DNA of 64,000 nucleotides from Caldilineae bacterium. GTDB lineage: Bacteria; Chloroflexota; Anaerolineae; JAAEKA01. The DNA lies in the NCBI GenBank assembly GCA_020634555.1, contig JACKBK010000010.1:1-64000 (forward strand). Direction: 5' to 3'. Every line of letters starts with the position of its first letter. Position 1 is the first letter of the stretch. Positions 16,043 through 25,377 of the stretch are shown here, in pieces. Under the pieces are notes generated by a model. That model did not search any database. It was not told the origin of the DNA and saw nothing but the letters and a program-made list of their open reading frames with translations. Position numbers and translations under genes: made by a program.

Positions 16043-17251
16043 TTATGGCAGCGCCAGACTCTGTCCGACGTAGATAGCGTTGGGATTTGCGATATTGTTC
16101 AACTGGGTCAGCGCCGACACTGTGGTACCATGCTGTGCGGCAATTCCGCTCAGCGTGTCGCCGCGCTGTACCCGATAGCTTGTGGCAGCGGTTGCAGGAA
16201 CGGCATCGGCTGGCGCAGCAGGTGTCGCCGGGCTTGGCTGGACGACGACCGCAGGCGCTGCCGGAGCCGCGGCTGTGGCGGACTCCACGTAGGGTACGGC
16301 TGCTGCCTGGCCAGGGATACAAAGCGTCTGGCCAACGTAGATCATGTTCGGGTTGCTCAGGCCGTTCTTCTCCATGATGGCCTGCACAGTGGTACCGTAG
16401 ACCGCTGCAATGCCGCTCAGGGTATCGCCGCGCTGCACCGTGTACCATACGTCGCCGGCCGCTTCGTCACAGGTTGCGCCCGGAACTGGCTTGGACGGCG
16501 GCACCTCCGGATGCACTGGCTTTGCTGGAGAGTCAGGCTTGACTGGATAGATCGGGTGCACCGGCTTGACCGGCTCCACCGGATAGATTGGATGCACAGG
16601 CTTGGCCAGCGAGCACTGCTGCAACACCACATTGTCCAGATTGACATCCAGCTCCCGGTTCACCGTTGCCCATTTCTTCAGGCCCCAGATCGCCAGCGTC
16701 GTGTAGCCGCCCGGCGCTGTGAACTGCGTCGAGTATGCCTGCATTGTGCCCGGCTCAGTCCGGGGATAGATCGTTGTCAGCGGCACCAGCTCCTTGAAGG
16801 TCATCTGGGACGTGTCGGTCGAACCATTGGTCGAGTAACCCCACAAAACCTCGTAGCGGTAGGGATCCTCGTCGCTGGCCACCGGCGCCTCGCGCATCAT
16901 GGCGTCGAAGGAAAGCTGGTAGGTCGCACCCGGCTGCAGGTAGACCCGCTGGGCAATACCGATCACCCGGTCAGGGTCCGTGCCGTCGGGCAGGTCCTTG
17001 CTGTTGATCTCCAGCAGTTGTCCGTGGGTGCCCTGCGACACCACCGGCGGCCACATCTCATCGTAGTAGCCGTAGTTAGCGCGGCCACCGTTGTTGAAGC
17101 CGGTCCAGTAGTAGGCTACCCCATTCGAGCAAAGCCGTTCTCGAAACCACCGTTCCACAGCAGGTTTGGCCCGCTGCACGGCCGCTGCCGGCGGCGTTAC
17201 GCTGTAACCAGGATCCACTGGAGCGCCGTCACCAGGCTGTGCTGGCGGGGG
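16043..17251 (-). CDS. C-terminal part of a frameshifted secreted LysM protein
   Basis: This is the downstream reading frame of a gene that starts at 18161. After the frameshift it continues the Pro-rich repeat (PPAQPGDGAPVDPGY), then a second copy of the carbohydrate-binding-like domain found in the first part (FNNGGRANYGYYDEMWPPVV, VYLQPGATYQLSFDAM, YPRTEPGTMQAYST). Next come a Pro-rich spacer of HPIYPV units, one LysM (YTVQRGDTLSGIAAVYGT), an Ala/Pro linker and a second LysM ending at the stop. It has no signal peptide or start of its own, so it depends on the upstream part. Two LysM domains suggest peptidoglycan or exopolysaccharide binding. Confidence 0.8.
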   Translation of the reverse strand, partial: PPPAQPGDGAPVDPGYSVTPPAAAVQRAKPAVERWFRERLCSNGVAYYWTGFNNGGRANYGYYDEMWPPVVSQGTHGQLLEINSKDLPDGTDPDRVIGIAQRVYLQPGATYQLSFDAMMREAPVASDEDPYRYEVLWGYSTNGSTDTSQMTFKELVPLTTIYPRTEPGTMQAYSTQFTAPGGYTTLAIWGLKKWATVNRELDVNLDNVVLQQCSLAKPVHPIYPVEPVKPVHPIYPVKPDSPAKPVHPEVPPSKPVPGATCDEAAGDVWYTVQRGDTLSGIAAVYGTTVQAIMEKNGLSNPNMIYVGQTLCIPGQAAAVPYVESATAAAPAAPAVVVQPSPATPAAPADAVPATAATSYRVQRGDTLSGIAAQHGTTVSALTQLNNIANPNAIYVGQSLALP

Positions 17252-18161
17252 CTGTGTAGCCGCCGTCGCTTGATTGCGCGGGTGGGGCCGTTTGCCCACC
17301 GTCACCGGGCTGCGCTGGTGGAGCCGTGTAGCCACCATCGCTTGATTGCGCGGGTGGGGCTGTGTGACCGCTGTCACCGGGCTGCGCTGGCGGAGCTGTA
17401 TAGCCATCGCTGTCGCCTGGTTGTGCTGGCGGAGCCGTGTAGCCGTCTTTATTAGAGGAAGGATGTGCTGGCTTGTCCTTGTCATACGGAACGGGCACGG
17501 CCGGACCTACCAGGCTGATAGCGTCCAGGTTGAAATCGGTCTCCTCGTACCATGTGCCCCACTTGCGTTCCGCGCGTATAAATACAGTCAGCGCCGGACC
17601 GCTGGCCGTCACCGCCGTGCTGTAGCTGCTGAATGATCCTGGATCAGTCCGCGGGTAGTAGGTGTCCCACGGCAGCTCCCGCCAGTCGCTTACTGCCTGC
17701 CAGTTTACACCGCCGGTTGGATCGAACCCCACGTACACCCGGTAGCGCCAAGGATCCGATGTGTCCCGGTCGTCGGCCCGGATCATCCCTTTGAGCGAAA
17801 GCTGATAGGTCGCACCAGCTTGCACCACCACCCGCTGGAAGATACCGGCCTGTCGGTTCGGATCGCCGCCCTGTTCCTTGGTATTGATCTCGATCAACTG
17901 CGAGTTCTGCCCGGCGGCTACCACAGGCGCCCACATATCATCGTAGAAGCCGTACTGTGCCGCGCCGCCGTTGTTGAAGCAACCCCAGCCGGCGCCCACC
18001 ATACCCGGACAGTCAGAATTCGATACAAATCCCTGTTCGAACCCGCCGTTGTATAAAACGTCCATGCCGGACGCCTGCGGCCCGCGGCCCATGGGCACGA
18101 CGCTGGCCACTAACACCAGCGCCATCACCAGTATCAGCATTCTTGGCTTGAGAGTTTTCAT
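17229..18161 (-). CDS. N-terminal part of the frameshifted secreted LysM protein
   Basis: Starts with a signal peptide (MKTLKPRMLILVMALVLVAS) and a beta-sandwich, carbohydrate-binding-like domain (YNGGFEQGF, GWGCFNNGGAAQYGFYDDMW, VVVQAGATYQLSLKGM, YPRTDPGSFSSYST). A tail of about six repeats of TAPPAQPGD.. / TAPPAQSSDGG follows. In the last repeat a run of five C (17247-17251 on this strand), where other repeats imply four, shifts the frame and gives a stop at 17229. Joined to 16043-17251 the product would be about 700 residues: signal, domain, repeat linker, second domain, two LysM. Either a sequencing error or a real slippage site. Confidence 0.8.
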   Translation of the reverse strand: MKTLKPRMLILVMALVLVASVVPMGRGPQASGMDVLYNGGFEQGFVSNSDCPGMVGAGWGCFNNGGAAQYGFYDDMWAPVVAAGQNSQLIEINTKEQGGDPNRQAGIFQRVVVQAGATYQLSLKGMIRADDRDTSDPWRYRVYVGFDPTGGVNWQAVSDWRELPWDTYYPRTDPGSFSSYSTAVTASGPALTVFIRAERKWGTWYEETDFNLDAISLVGPAVPVPYDKDKPAHPSSNKDGYTAPPAQPGDSDGYTAPPAQPGDSGHTAPPAQSSDGGYTAPPAQPGDGGQTAPPAQSSDGGYTAPASTAW

Positions 18162-18539
18162 TGTTACTAACCTTCCCGGCGGCGGCCCGCCTGGCTGTCG
18201 TGCATTTCACACAATGGTTGGCCTGTGGCAAGTCTGCTGCCTCAGGCACGCAAATTGTAGCACGAGCGCCAGGCCGCTTCAAGGCTTAGGCGGCTCAGAT
18301 AGTCTTAAATGAACGGCGTTTTTCGTATAGCTGAGACCCCGAACCCCTCTTCTGTCAAAAAGTGATTGCTATGCGTATGATTTAAGGTGTTTTTTACTGC
18401 TCACCAGGCCTTCAAAAGTCGCCTGCAAAAAAACGATGCGTCCTGGTGCCCCGTCAATCTCGATTTGTGGATTTCGCATGCTCACGTGCGAACCCCGCAC
18501 ACTTGCACCTGCGGCACTGAACGATGATTGATGAACTTT
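18162..18539. other. Intergenic upstream of the LysM gene
   Basis: No gene is seen. The right end (18510-18531, TGCGGCACTGAACGATGATTGA) resembles the left part of the four-hairpin repeat at 32774-32946 and may be a broken copy into which the mobile element at 18540 inserted. The 9 bases 18531-18539 (ATGAACTTT) are the left target duplication of that element. Confidence 0.4.
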
Positions 18540-18827
18540 CTAGCTACCTGTCAGTTTCGTGACGAGACCGCCGAATGTCATGCTGAACGGGTCCATCGAC
18601 CAGCCTGATATGTCGTTAACGCAGGCAACCTGACAATTCGCCTTAGATCGTGGTCGCACCCTCCTCTAGTGAAGCATCTCTCCGCTCATGACCGAGAGAT
18701 GCTTCACTAGAGGAGGTGCGGCGATGCGAAATGGCTGTAAGAGCATCCATCGCTGCTATCAGGCTGGTCGATGGACCCGTTCAGCATGACATTCGGTGGT
18801 CTCGTCACGAAACTGTCAGGTAGCTAG
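18540..18827. mobile_element. 288-bp MITE with 71-bp inverted ends and 9-bp target duplication
   Basis: The ends are inverted repeats of 71 bases with two mismatches (18540-18610 and 18757-18827), starting CTAGCTACCTG and running through CAGTTTCGTGACGAGACC. The sequence ATGAACTTT is present on both sides (18531-18539 and 18828-18836), a clean 9-bp target duplication. The middle holds a second palindrome of about 27 bp around GTGAAGCATCTCTC (18655-18720). No transposase frame is inside, so it is a non-autonomous element that needs a transposase elsewhere. The near-identical arms and exact duplication suggest recent insertion. Confidence 0.88.
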
Positions 18828-18869
18828 ATGAACTTTTAGAAAACAATCCGGTAAACAGGTTGGCGAGGA

Positions 18870-19024
18870 CCGCCCGACCGTCAACGGTCGGGCTACCAGG
18901 TGAAAGGCCCTATGGGCCTGGCAATCCCAGCCCTGAAAGGGCTTCCACTTTGCTGATTGTGCCCCGGAGCGGGTAGCCGGGAGGTTTTGCGCAGCATCCC
19001 GGCGGGCGTTGTCGAGCCACTTAC
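18870..19024. repeat. Dispersed ~150-bp intergenic repeat, copy 2
   Basis: Matches 4961-5090 with one extra block of about 20 bases (GATTGTGCCCCGGAGCGGG). This copy keeps the hairpin CCCGACCGTCAACGGTCGGG intact, whereas copy 1 has it decayed. Confidence 0.7.
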
Positions 19025-19193
19025 TGAAACCAGTTAACAGCGTTCCGTGCGGTTTTTGCTTGCACCCCGGCAGAGGTCAACCGCTTCGGGGTGCCGCCCG
19101 ATGGCTGCGCACGGACCTCGCTCAACCCATTTCAAATACACCTGTCGCACATGATAATCAACGCAAGGTGATCGCCTTTTTCTGCAAATGACC

Positions 19194-20579
19194 TTATCCA
19201 AAAAGACGAGAGCCAGGATCGCTGACCGGCTCGATCGCGTGGCTTGCCATCGCCCCCGCCAGCGCCGCCAGACCACGACTCGCGTATGCCTGATAGCGGT
19301 CGCCTTTGTTGCGCACATGCTCTTCCAGCGGCGGCAGCAGGCCGAAGTTAGCCTTCATTGGCTGGAAATACTGGGAGTCGGCGCTGGTGACGTAGTGCAT
19401 CAGTGCCCCCAGCATCGATTCGCGCGGCATGACAACAGGCTCCAGCCCAGCCGCCAGACGGGCCGCGTTGATCCCGGCCAGCAACCCACCTGCCGCCGAT
19501 CCCACGTACCCTTCAGAGCCGATGATCTGCCCGGCGAAGAAAAGGTCAGGGCGTGTGCGCAACTGCAGCGACGGCGCGAGTAAGAGCGGTGAGTTGATAA
19601 ACGTGTTGCGGTGCATCTGGCCCAAGCGCACAAACTCTGCCTGCTCCAGGCCAGGGATCATGCGCAAAATGCGTTTCTGCTCCGGCCACCTGATGTTGGT
19701 CTGAAAACCCACCAGGTTGTAGAGCGTACCTGCCAGGTTATCCTGGCGCAGTTGAACGACGGCATGGGGTCGCCGACCGGTGCGTGGGTCGCGCAGCCCA
19801 ACCGGCCGCATCGGCCCGTAGGCCAGCGCCTTATCGCCCCGTCCTGCCAGCACCTCAATAGGGAGACACCCCTCGAAGAAGCGTTCAGCTTCGGCGTCTT
19901 GCTCGAACGCGCGCAGTTCTATGCGCTCAGCGGTGCGCACTGCCGCCACGAACGCCTCGTACTGTTCCCTGTCCAGCGGGCAGTTGATGTAGTCCCCCTC
20001 GGACTCGCCGCTGTCGCGGTCGTAGCGGCTTTGCCGCCATGCCGGCGGCATCGCTATACTCTCCAGGGTTACAATGGGCGCCAAAGCATCGAAGAAGTGC
20101 AGGTGCGTCTGGCCGGTCAACTCACCGATGCGCTGCGACAGCGCACCTGACGTCAGCGGCCCGGAAGCGAGAATCGCCAGACCATCAGGGATCTCGGTGA
20201 TCTCGCCCCGTATCACGTGGATGTTGGGATGCGCGCTGACTGTCTCAGTGACAAGCTGCGAAAACGCCTGGCGATCGACCGCCAACGCCCCGCCCGCCGG
20301 CAGTGCGGTGCGGTCAGCACAGTAAATGATCATCGATCCGAGACGACGCATCTCCTCCTTGAGCAACCCCAACGCCCTGTCCACCCGCGTCGCCCCAAGG
20401 CTGTTGCTGCACACCAACTCGGCGAACTGGTCGGTTACGTGCGCCTCGGTCTGCACCGCTGGCCGCATCTCCCACAGGCTGACTCGCAGGCCGCGCTGGG
20501 CCAACTGCCAGGCAGCCTCTGTGCCCGCCAGCCCCGCACCAACCACTACAACATCCGTTGAACCTGATTTAGTAGACAT
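19194..20579 (-). CDS. trmFO: Methylenetetrahydrofolate-tRNA-(uracil-54-C5)-methyltransferase TrmFO
   Basis: A 461-residue FAD- and folate-dependent enzyme that makes ribothymidine at position 54 of tRNA. The FAD-binding GAGLAGTEAAWQLA is at residues 14-27 and the family motif FAELVCSNSLG near 53. The segment GDYINCPLDREQYEAF holds the conserved Cys, and FFAGQIIGSEGYVGSAAGG near 370 is the second FAD contact. Length fits the family. The gene is intact. It lies just downstream of tsaC on the same strand (7 bases between the tsaC stop and this ATG). Confidence 0.96.
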   Translation of the reverse strand: MSTKSGSTDVVVVGAGLAGTEAAWQLAQRGLRVSLWEMRPAVQTEAHVTDQFAELVCSNSLGATRVDRALGLLKEEMRRLGSMIIYCADRTALPAGGALAVDRQAFSQLVTETVSAHPNIHVIRGEITEIPDGLAILASGPLTSGALSQRIGELTGQTHLHFFDALAPIVTLESIAMPPAWRQSRYDRDSGESEGDYINCPLDREQYEAFVAAVRTAERIELRAFEQDAEAERFFEGCLPIEVLAGRGDKALAYGPMRPVGLRDPRTGRRPHAVVQLRQDNLAGTLYNLVGFQTNIRWPEQKRILRMIPGLEQAEFVRLGQMHRNTFINSPLLLAPSLQLRTRPDLFFAGQIIGSEGYVGSAAGGLLAGINAARLAAGLEPVVMPRESMLGALMHYVTSADSQYFQPMKANFGLLPPLEEHVRNKGDRYQAYASRGLAALAGAMASHAIEPVSDPGSRLFG

Positions 20580-20586
20580 AAATACA

Positions 20587-21247
20587 CTAATTCACTACGC
20601 GAATACTAAACTTATCACCCTGCGCCCCGGCAAGCACCGCCCTGATCTCGCTTTCATCCACCGGTCCGCGGCGCAGCAGGCCCGGCGGCGATTGGGTCAG
20701 ATCGAACACGGTCGATGGCAGCCCCCGGACAGGGACCGCCGTCCACTACCGCATCGATGCGGCCGCCAAGCTGCGCGAGCACGTCCGCCGCGGTCACCGG
20801 GTTGTCCCAGCCTGACCGGTTGGCGCTGCTGACTGCCAGCGGCCCGGTGCGCCGCAGCAAGGCCAAGGCAGCCGGATGATCCGGCGCTCGCAGCGCCACT
20901 GTGCCGGTACCTGCGGTGACGATCGCCGGCAGCAGGTTGCTGGCCGGAACCACCAGCGTCAGCGCCCGGGCCAGTAACGCTCGGCCAGGGCAACCAGACC
21001 GTCCGGCCTGTGTGACATCAACTCTCCCGCCCCGCCAAGATCAGCTACCAGAACCGGAATCGCCTTCTCCGGTGGCCGCTCCTTGGCAGCGAAGATTCGG
21101 GCGACAGCCGCGGCGTTCCAGGCTGTGGTCCCCAGGCCATAGACAGTATCGGTAGGAAAGGCGACCAGCCGAGCCCGCCTGCAACAGCCGGGCGGCCTCG
21201 GCCAAATCATCGGCGCTGCCAGCGCGCAGCAGCCGGGTCGCGGTCAT
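20587..21247 (-). CDS. tsaC: Threonylcarbamoyl-AMP synthase TsaC/Sua5 (frameshifted)
   Basis: About 220 residues once three one-base frameshifts are bridged. Frame 1 gives MTATRLLRAGSADDLAEAARLLQAG; frame 2 gives RLVAFPTDTVYGLGTTAWN and KERPPEKAIPVLVADL; frame 3 gives TGTVALRAPDHPAALALLRRTG, PLAVSSANRSG and VVDGGPCPG. The last frame gives LPSTVFDLT and LLRRGPV. These are the YrdC-domain signatures for making threonylcarbamoyl-AMP, the donor for t6A37 in tRNA. The indels lie near 21172, 20965 and 20725. The start overlaps the end of prmC (ATGA type), as in many prfA-prmC-tsaC operons. Confidence 0.85.
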
Positions 21248-22244
21248 GTCTGCACCCGAACAATGCGGTCGTGGTACGCATAGTCAGTTACGACTTCAAC
21301 AAAGGCATTGGGGAACTGTTCGCGCGCCAGCGATGCTACTGCGGCGCCCTGGCTCGCGCCAATCTCCATCAACAGCATGCCGCCAGGCCGCAATCTGGCT
21401 GGCGCCTGGCTGACCAACCGGCGGATCACATCGAGACCGTCCGCGCCGCCCACCAGCGCCAGGCTCGGCTCGAACTGCGCGATGTCGGGCGCGAGGCTGT
21501 TCCATTCGTGCCGCGCGATATAGGGCAGATTGGCCACGATAACGTCCACCGAACTGGCAAGCGGCTCCAGCAGGTCGCCGTGCAGATACTGAACGCGATC
21601 GTGCAACTGGTGCCGCTGCGCGTTGGCGTGAGCAACGGCCAGTGCTTCCGGTGAAATATCGATTCCGCACACAGTTGCCGCGTGCGTGTTGGCGGCGATG
21701 GCAAGGCTAACCGCGCCGCTGCCGGTGCCGACATCGGCAACACTGACGGGCAACCCGCTGCGCGCCGGATCACCGCCGTTGCCGTTGGCCGCCCTGGCTG
21801 CGATCTGATCGGCCTGCATAATTACATCCAGCGCCAGGTCCACCAGAAGCTCCGTTTCAGGGCGCGGGATCAGACGCGATGGTCTACAAACAGCTCGAGA
21901 CCATAGAACGACTTCTGGCCAACGAGATAGGCCACCGGTTCGTAGCCCAGACGGCGCTCCACAAGGTGCTCGAATGCCCTACGCTCCTGGTCGCTAAGCG
22001 GGCGATCGGTGTGCGTGTAAAGCTGTGCGCGTCCAGCCGAGGATGTAACCCAGCATCAACTCGCTGTCGAGCTTCGGCGTGTCGATCCCCGACCCTTAAG
22101 CCGCCGTGTGGCAGCATGCAGCGCCACACCGACTGTACTTCCCTGTTCTAGCTGCCAACTATATTGAATAACCGGCACGGCATGTCCATTGCTCCTGCCG
22201 TTGATAGCGCTTTTGTTCGTGGTGGTTCCATTGTAATTCGCCAT
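21244..22244 (-). CDS. prmC: Release factor glutamine methyltransferase PrmC (frameshifted)
   Basis: SAM-dependent enzyme that methylates the Gln of the GGQ motif of release factors, here encoded next to its substrate RF1. The N-terminal helical domain (ATRRL, then DSELMLGYILGW, YEPVAYLVGQKSFYGL) and the methyltransferase domain (VADVGTGSGAVSLAIA, VANLPYI with the catalytic NPPY-like NLPY) are all present. They lie in three frames, with breaks near 22088 and 21872 (one C lost after CATCGCGTC). The ATG at 22244 follows GAAAGGA. NLPY instead of NPPY is a variant also seen in other PrmC proteins. Confidence 0.85.
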
Positions 22245-22306
22245 TGAATGTCCTTTCACCGCCAATTTCGTTCTGTCAAGTCCTGCTCAAACCCTGTCCT
22301 GAATAG

Positions 22307-23390
22307 CTATTCATCGGAATCGTCCGACAAGCTGGCCAGCCGCTCTGCCTGCTCATCATTCATGAGCGCGTTGATCATCTCGTCCAGATCGCCCTCAAGA
22401 ATCGCCTCCAACCGGTACAGCGTCAAACCGATGCGATGATCGGTCACGCGGCTCTGGGGAAGTTGTAGGTGCGCACTTTCTCAGAGCGCTCCCCGGTACC
22501 AACCTGGCTGCGCCGCGCTTCCGTCTGTTCCTGAAGCTGGCGGTCCATCTCCGCCGCGTACAGCCTCGCCTGTAGAATCTGCATGGCCTGCGCCCGGTTC
22601 TGCAACTGCGACTTTTCGTCCTGGCACTGAACCACCAGCCCGGTCGGGAGATGGGTGATACGCACGGCGCTGTCGGTGGTGTTGACACTTTGTCCGCCCC
22701 GGACCGCCTGCCCGGAACACGTCGATGCGGATGTCGTTGGGGCTGACATCGACCTCGACCTCGGACATCTCCGGCAGCACGGCAACCGTCGCCGTCGAGG
22801 TGTGGATACGTCCCTGCGACTCCGTCACCGGCACTCGCTGCACTCGATGGACGCCGCTTTCGTACTTCAGGCGGGAGTAAGCGCCCTGGCTGCGGACCGA
22901 GAAGATGACCTCCTTGAAGCCGCCGATCCCAGTCTCGTTGTTGCTCAGCATCTCAACCCTTGTAGCGCTGCGCCTCAGCCCAGCGGGAATACATGCGGAA
23001 CAGATCGGCGGCAAACAAGCCGGCCTCGTCGCCGCCCGTGCCAGCTCGAATCTCGACGATGACGTTCTTCGAGTCGTTGGGATCGGTGGGCAACAGCATC
23101 CGTTGCAGCTCGTGCTCCAGACGCTCCAGTTGCGCTTCCAGGCGGGCTATTTCATCCTCGATCAGTTCGATCAGTTCGGGGTCCTGGTCATCTTCAACCA
23201 GCAACGCGCGCGTCGTCCAGCTCAGATTCTGTGTCGCGGTAGCGGTGGTAGGTCTCGACCAGGTCTTGCAACTCAGACCGCTGCGCGCCAATCTGATCAT
23301 CTCCTCATAGTCGGACGTTACTTCCGGGCTGGCCAGCAGCAAGGCCAACTCATCATAGCGCCTCTCGGCGTTTACCAGGCTGTCAATCAT
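22307..23390 (-). CDS. prfA: Peptide chain release factor 1 (frameshifted)
   Basis: RF1 reads UAA and UAG stop codons. All domains can be read across about five indels: the coiled N-terminus (MIDSLVNAERRYDELALLL), the conserved AGTGGDEAGLFAADLFRMYSR, the stop-codon domain with RVPVTESQGRIHTSTATVAV (the PxT-type motif here PVT, marking RF1 rather than RF2), and FRAGGPGGQSVNTTDSAVRI with the GGQ tripeptide. The end is MNDEQAERLASLSDDSDE. Two compensating shifts lie near 23290 and 23208, others near 22960, 22700 and 22445. An essential gene broken five times argues for sequence error. Confidence 0.88.
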
Positions 23391-23583
23391 GTCTCTTCTC
23401 TGTGATGCTTTTCTTTGTCGGGTCTTACAGGGGAGTATTGAGCGTCAACGGGACGCTATTCGGTTTTAATCGCACCCGTTTCAGCTCACTACACAAAGGC
23501 AGCGGCTGCTAACAGGAGCAACCGCTGGGGAAAATTCTACCACAATCGCGCGAAAAACGGAAGTCGATTGCCTGACGACTGCT

Positions 23584-24537
23584 CTACGGCTCCGGTGTGA
23601 TCTCAGACGGCGCCTGAATTGCCTGCAACATCCCTGCCATTCTCATGCGGGCGATCGCGGTAATCTGAGGATCGGTCTCCTCGGAAACCGTCGACGCCTG
23701 TGAATAGGCGTCGTATGCACTGGCCGTATCGCCCAGCGACTCGTAAGCAGAGCCCACCAGCATCCACGCCCGTCCGCTCTGTGGCGCCACGGCAACGGCC
23801 TGCAAACCGTCCTCCAGTGCTTTGTCGAAGACCTGAAGCTCCAGGTAGCCATAGCCGCGCTCGCTGAAAAACGAAGCGTCATCCGGCAAAGCGGCGCGCG
23901 CCGCCGCGAACGCATCGTCAGCCGCGGCGGAATCGCCAAGACGTTCGGCCAGCACGCCCACCATGACGTGCAGTTGCGGGTCGCCGGGGAGCGCTGCACT
24001 GCCTGCTGAAAACTGGCCAGCGCGCGGCTGTGTCGCCAACTTCCATCGCGCGCCGCGCCTCCTCCTGTAGCCGGTACACATCGCGCACCACCGGGTCAAC
24101 CGGCAGCAACACGTGCAATGCCAGCGATCCCAGCGCGAGCACAACCACGACAGCCGCCACAATCAGCGCGGCCCGCTTGAGCCGTCCAGCGCGCCGGGCA
24201 GCCACCATCTCGTCCAGCCACCACCACCAGTTGTCGCGAGCAGGCTCGACCTCAGCCCGCGCGGCCGCCAGGCCGCCCTCCGTTGCCAGGCGCGCAACAC
24301 AGCGCCAGCCCGCGTGCTGACCTGGCTTTGCAGCGACTGCCAGCGGGCCTTCTCGCCGCGCAGATCCGCTCCGCTGGCGATGAGGGCCGGCCACGCCGCG
24401 GCGATCTCGTCCAGCCAGCCATACAGCTCCCGGACACTGCCATCATCCGGCGCGACGACCCGCTTTTCGGCCTGCGTCAACAGATCGCGCATCTTGTCAG
24501 CCCAGGTCTGGCTGCTACTGAGTATTGCTGTTGCCAT
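23584..24537 (-). CDS. TPR membrane protein (frameshifted)
   Basis: About 315 residues over three frames. The N-terminus (MATAILSSSQTWADKMRDLL) and a helical part are cytoplasmic, followed by one transmembrane segment (RAALIVAAVVVVLALGSLAL) and a C-terminal region with two to three tetratricopeptide-like repeats (LHVMVGVLAERLGDSAAADD, ERGYGYLELQVFDKALEDGL, GSAYESLGDTASAYDAYSQA). Breaks are near 24265 and 24030. The ATG lies 3 bases after the scpA stop codon region, so it is the second gene of the scpA unit. No precise function can be given; TPRs mediate protein contacts. Confidence 0.75.
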
Positions 24538-24539
24538 GG

Positions 24540-25298
24540 CTACGCTGCCGCCGGCTGCTCTTCCCGCTGGAATAGCAAGATGTCCCCAAACAGCTCTGGC
24601 TGCCTGGCTTGCAGACTGCCGCGCTTGATCATCTCCAGCACGGCCCACAGGCTCACAACGATGTCGACTCGTGTGGCGCCACGTCCCACGACCCGGTGAA
24701 AGGGCACCGAGCTTTGCTCCGCCAGCAAACGCTGGATCCACTGCATCTTCTCGCCCACCGTGACCGTGCGCCGGGCAACCACCGTTTCGACAATGTCGTC
24801 GGCCGGGGTGACGGCCAGCAGTTGCCGCAGCGCGTCGATCAGATCGTCCATCGACAACGCGCCCCAGTCGATGCGCGTCTCCATCGCCGGCGGCGGGGCG
24901 ACGCGTACATGACAGCGCCGGTCTTGCGTCTCCAACTGCTGCAAGGCCGCCGCGGCCTCCTTGAACCGCTTGTACTCGCGCAGCCGCCGCGCCAGCGCCT
25001 GCCCCGGATCCTCCTCCTCTTCCTCCATTGCCGGCGGCTTGGGAAGCAGCAGCCGTGATTTGATCACCAGCAGCTTGGAGGCGATCACCAGAAAGTCGGC
25101 GATGACGCCTGGCTGCACCTCCTGCAAGCGGTGCATGTGCTCGACGAACTGGTCAGCCACCCGCGCCAGCGAGATAACCGTTATGTCGAGTTCGTTCTTC
25201 TGGATCAGATGGAGCAGCAGATCAAGCGGCCCTTCGAAGAGGGGGAGTTTGACGGTATATGGTTCCGCAATTTCGACGGTCTCAGGAATTTCCTGCAT
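24540..25298 (-). CDS. scpA: Segregation and condensation protein A
   Basis: A 252-residue kleisin that bridges the SMC heads with ScpB in the condensin complex. The signature YTVKLPLFEGPLDLLLHLIQ opens the protein at about residue 14, followed by ELDITVISLARVADQF, and IASKLLVIKSRLLLP; the winged-helix end is at about 195-250. The ATG at 25298 is preferred over one 15 bases upstream because GGAG lies 4 bases before it. No frameshift. scpB is not in the window. Confidence 0.93.
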   Translation of the reverse strand: MQEIPETVEIAEPYTVKLPLFEGPLDLLLHLIQKNELDITVISLARVADQFVEHMHRLQEVQPGVIADFLVIASKLLVIKSRLLLPKPPAMEEEEEDPGQALARRLREYKRFKEAAAALQQLETQDRRCHVRVAPPPAMETRIDWGALSMDDLIDALRQLLAVTPADDIVETVVARRTVTVGEKMQWIQRLLAEQSSVPFHRVVGRGATRVDIVVSLWAVLEMIKRGSLQARQPELFGDILLFQREEQPAAA

Positions 25299-25377
25299 CG
25301 GTCTCCAATGCACGTATTTTATGTAGGGTGGGGCCTTGCGCCGTTCCGGCAGAACGCCGCAAGGGAATCGTGTGGCC

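Noticed and set aside
16010..17455. A 481-codon open frame on the plus strand
   Set aside because: It is the antisense of the LysM/carbohydrate-binding gene; it has an odd Arg/His-rich composition and no ribosome binding site.
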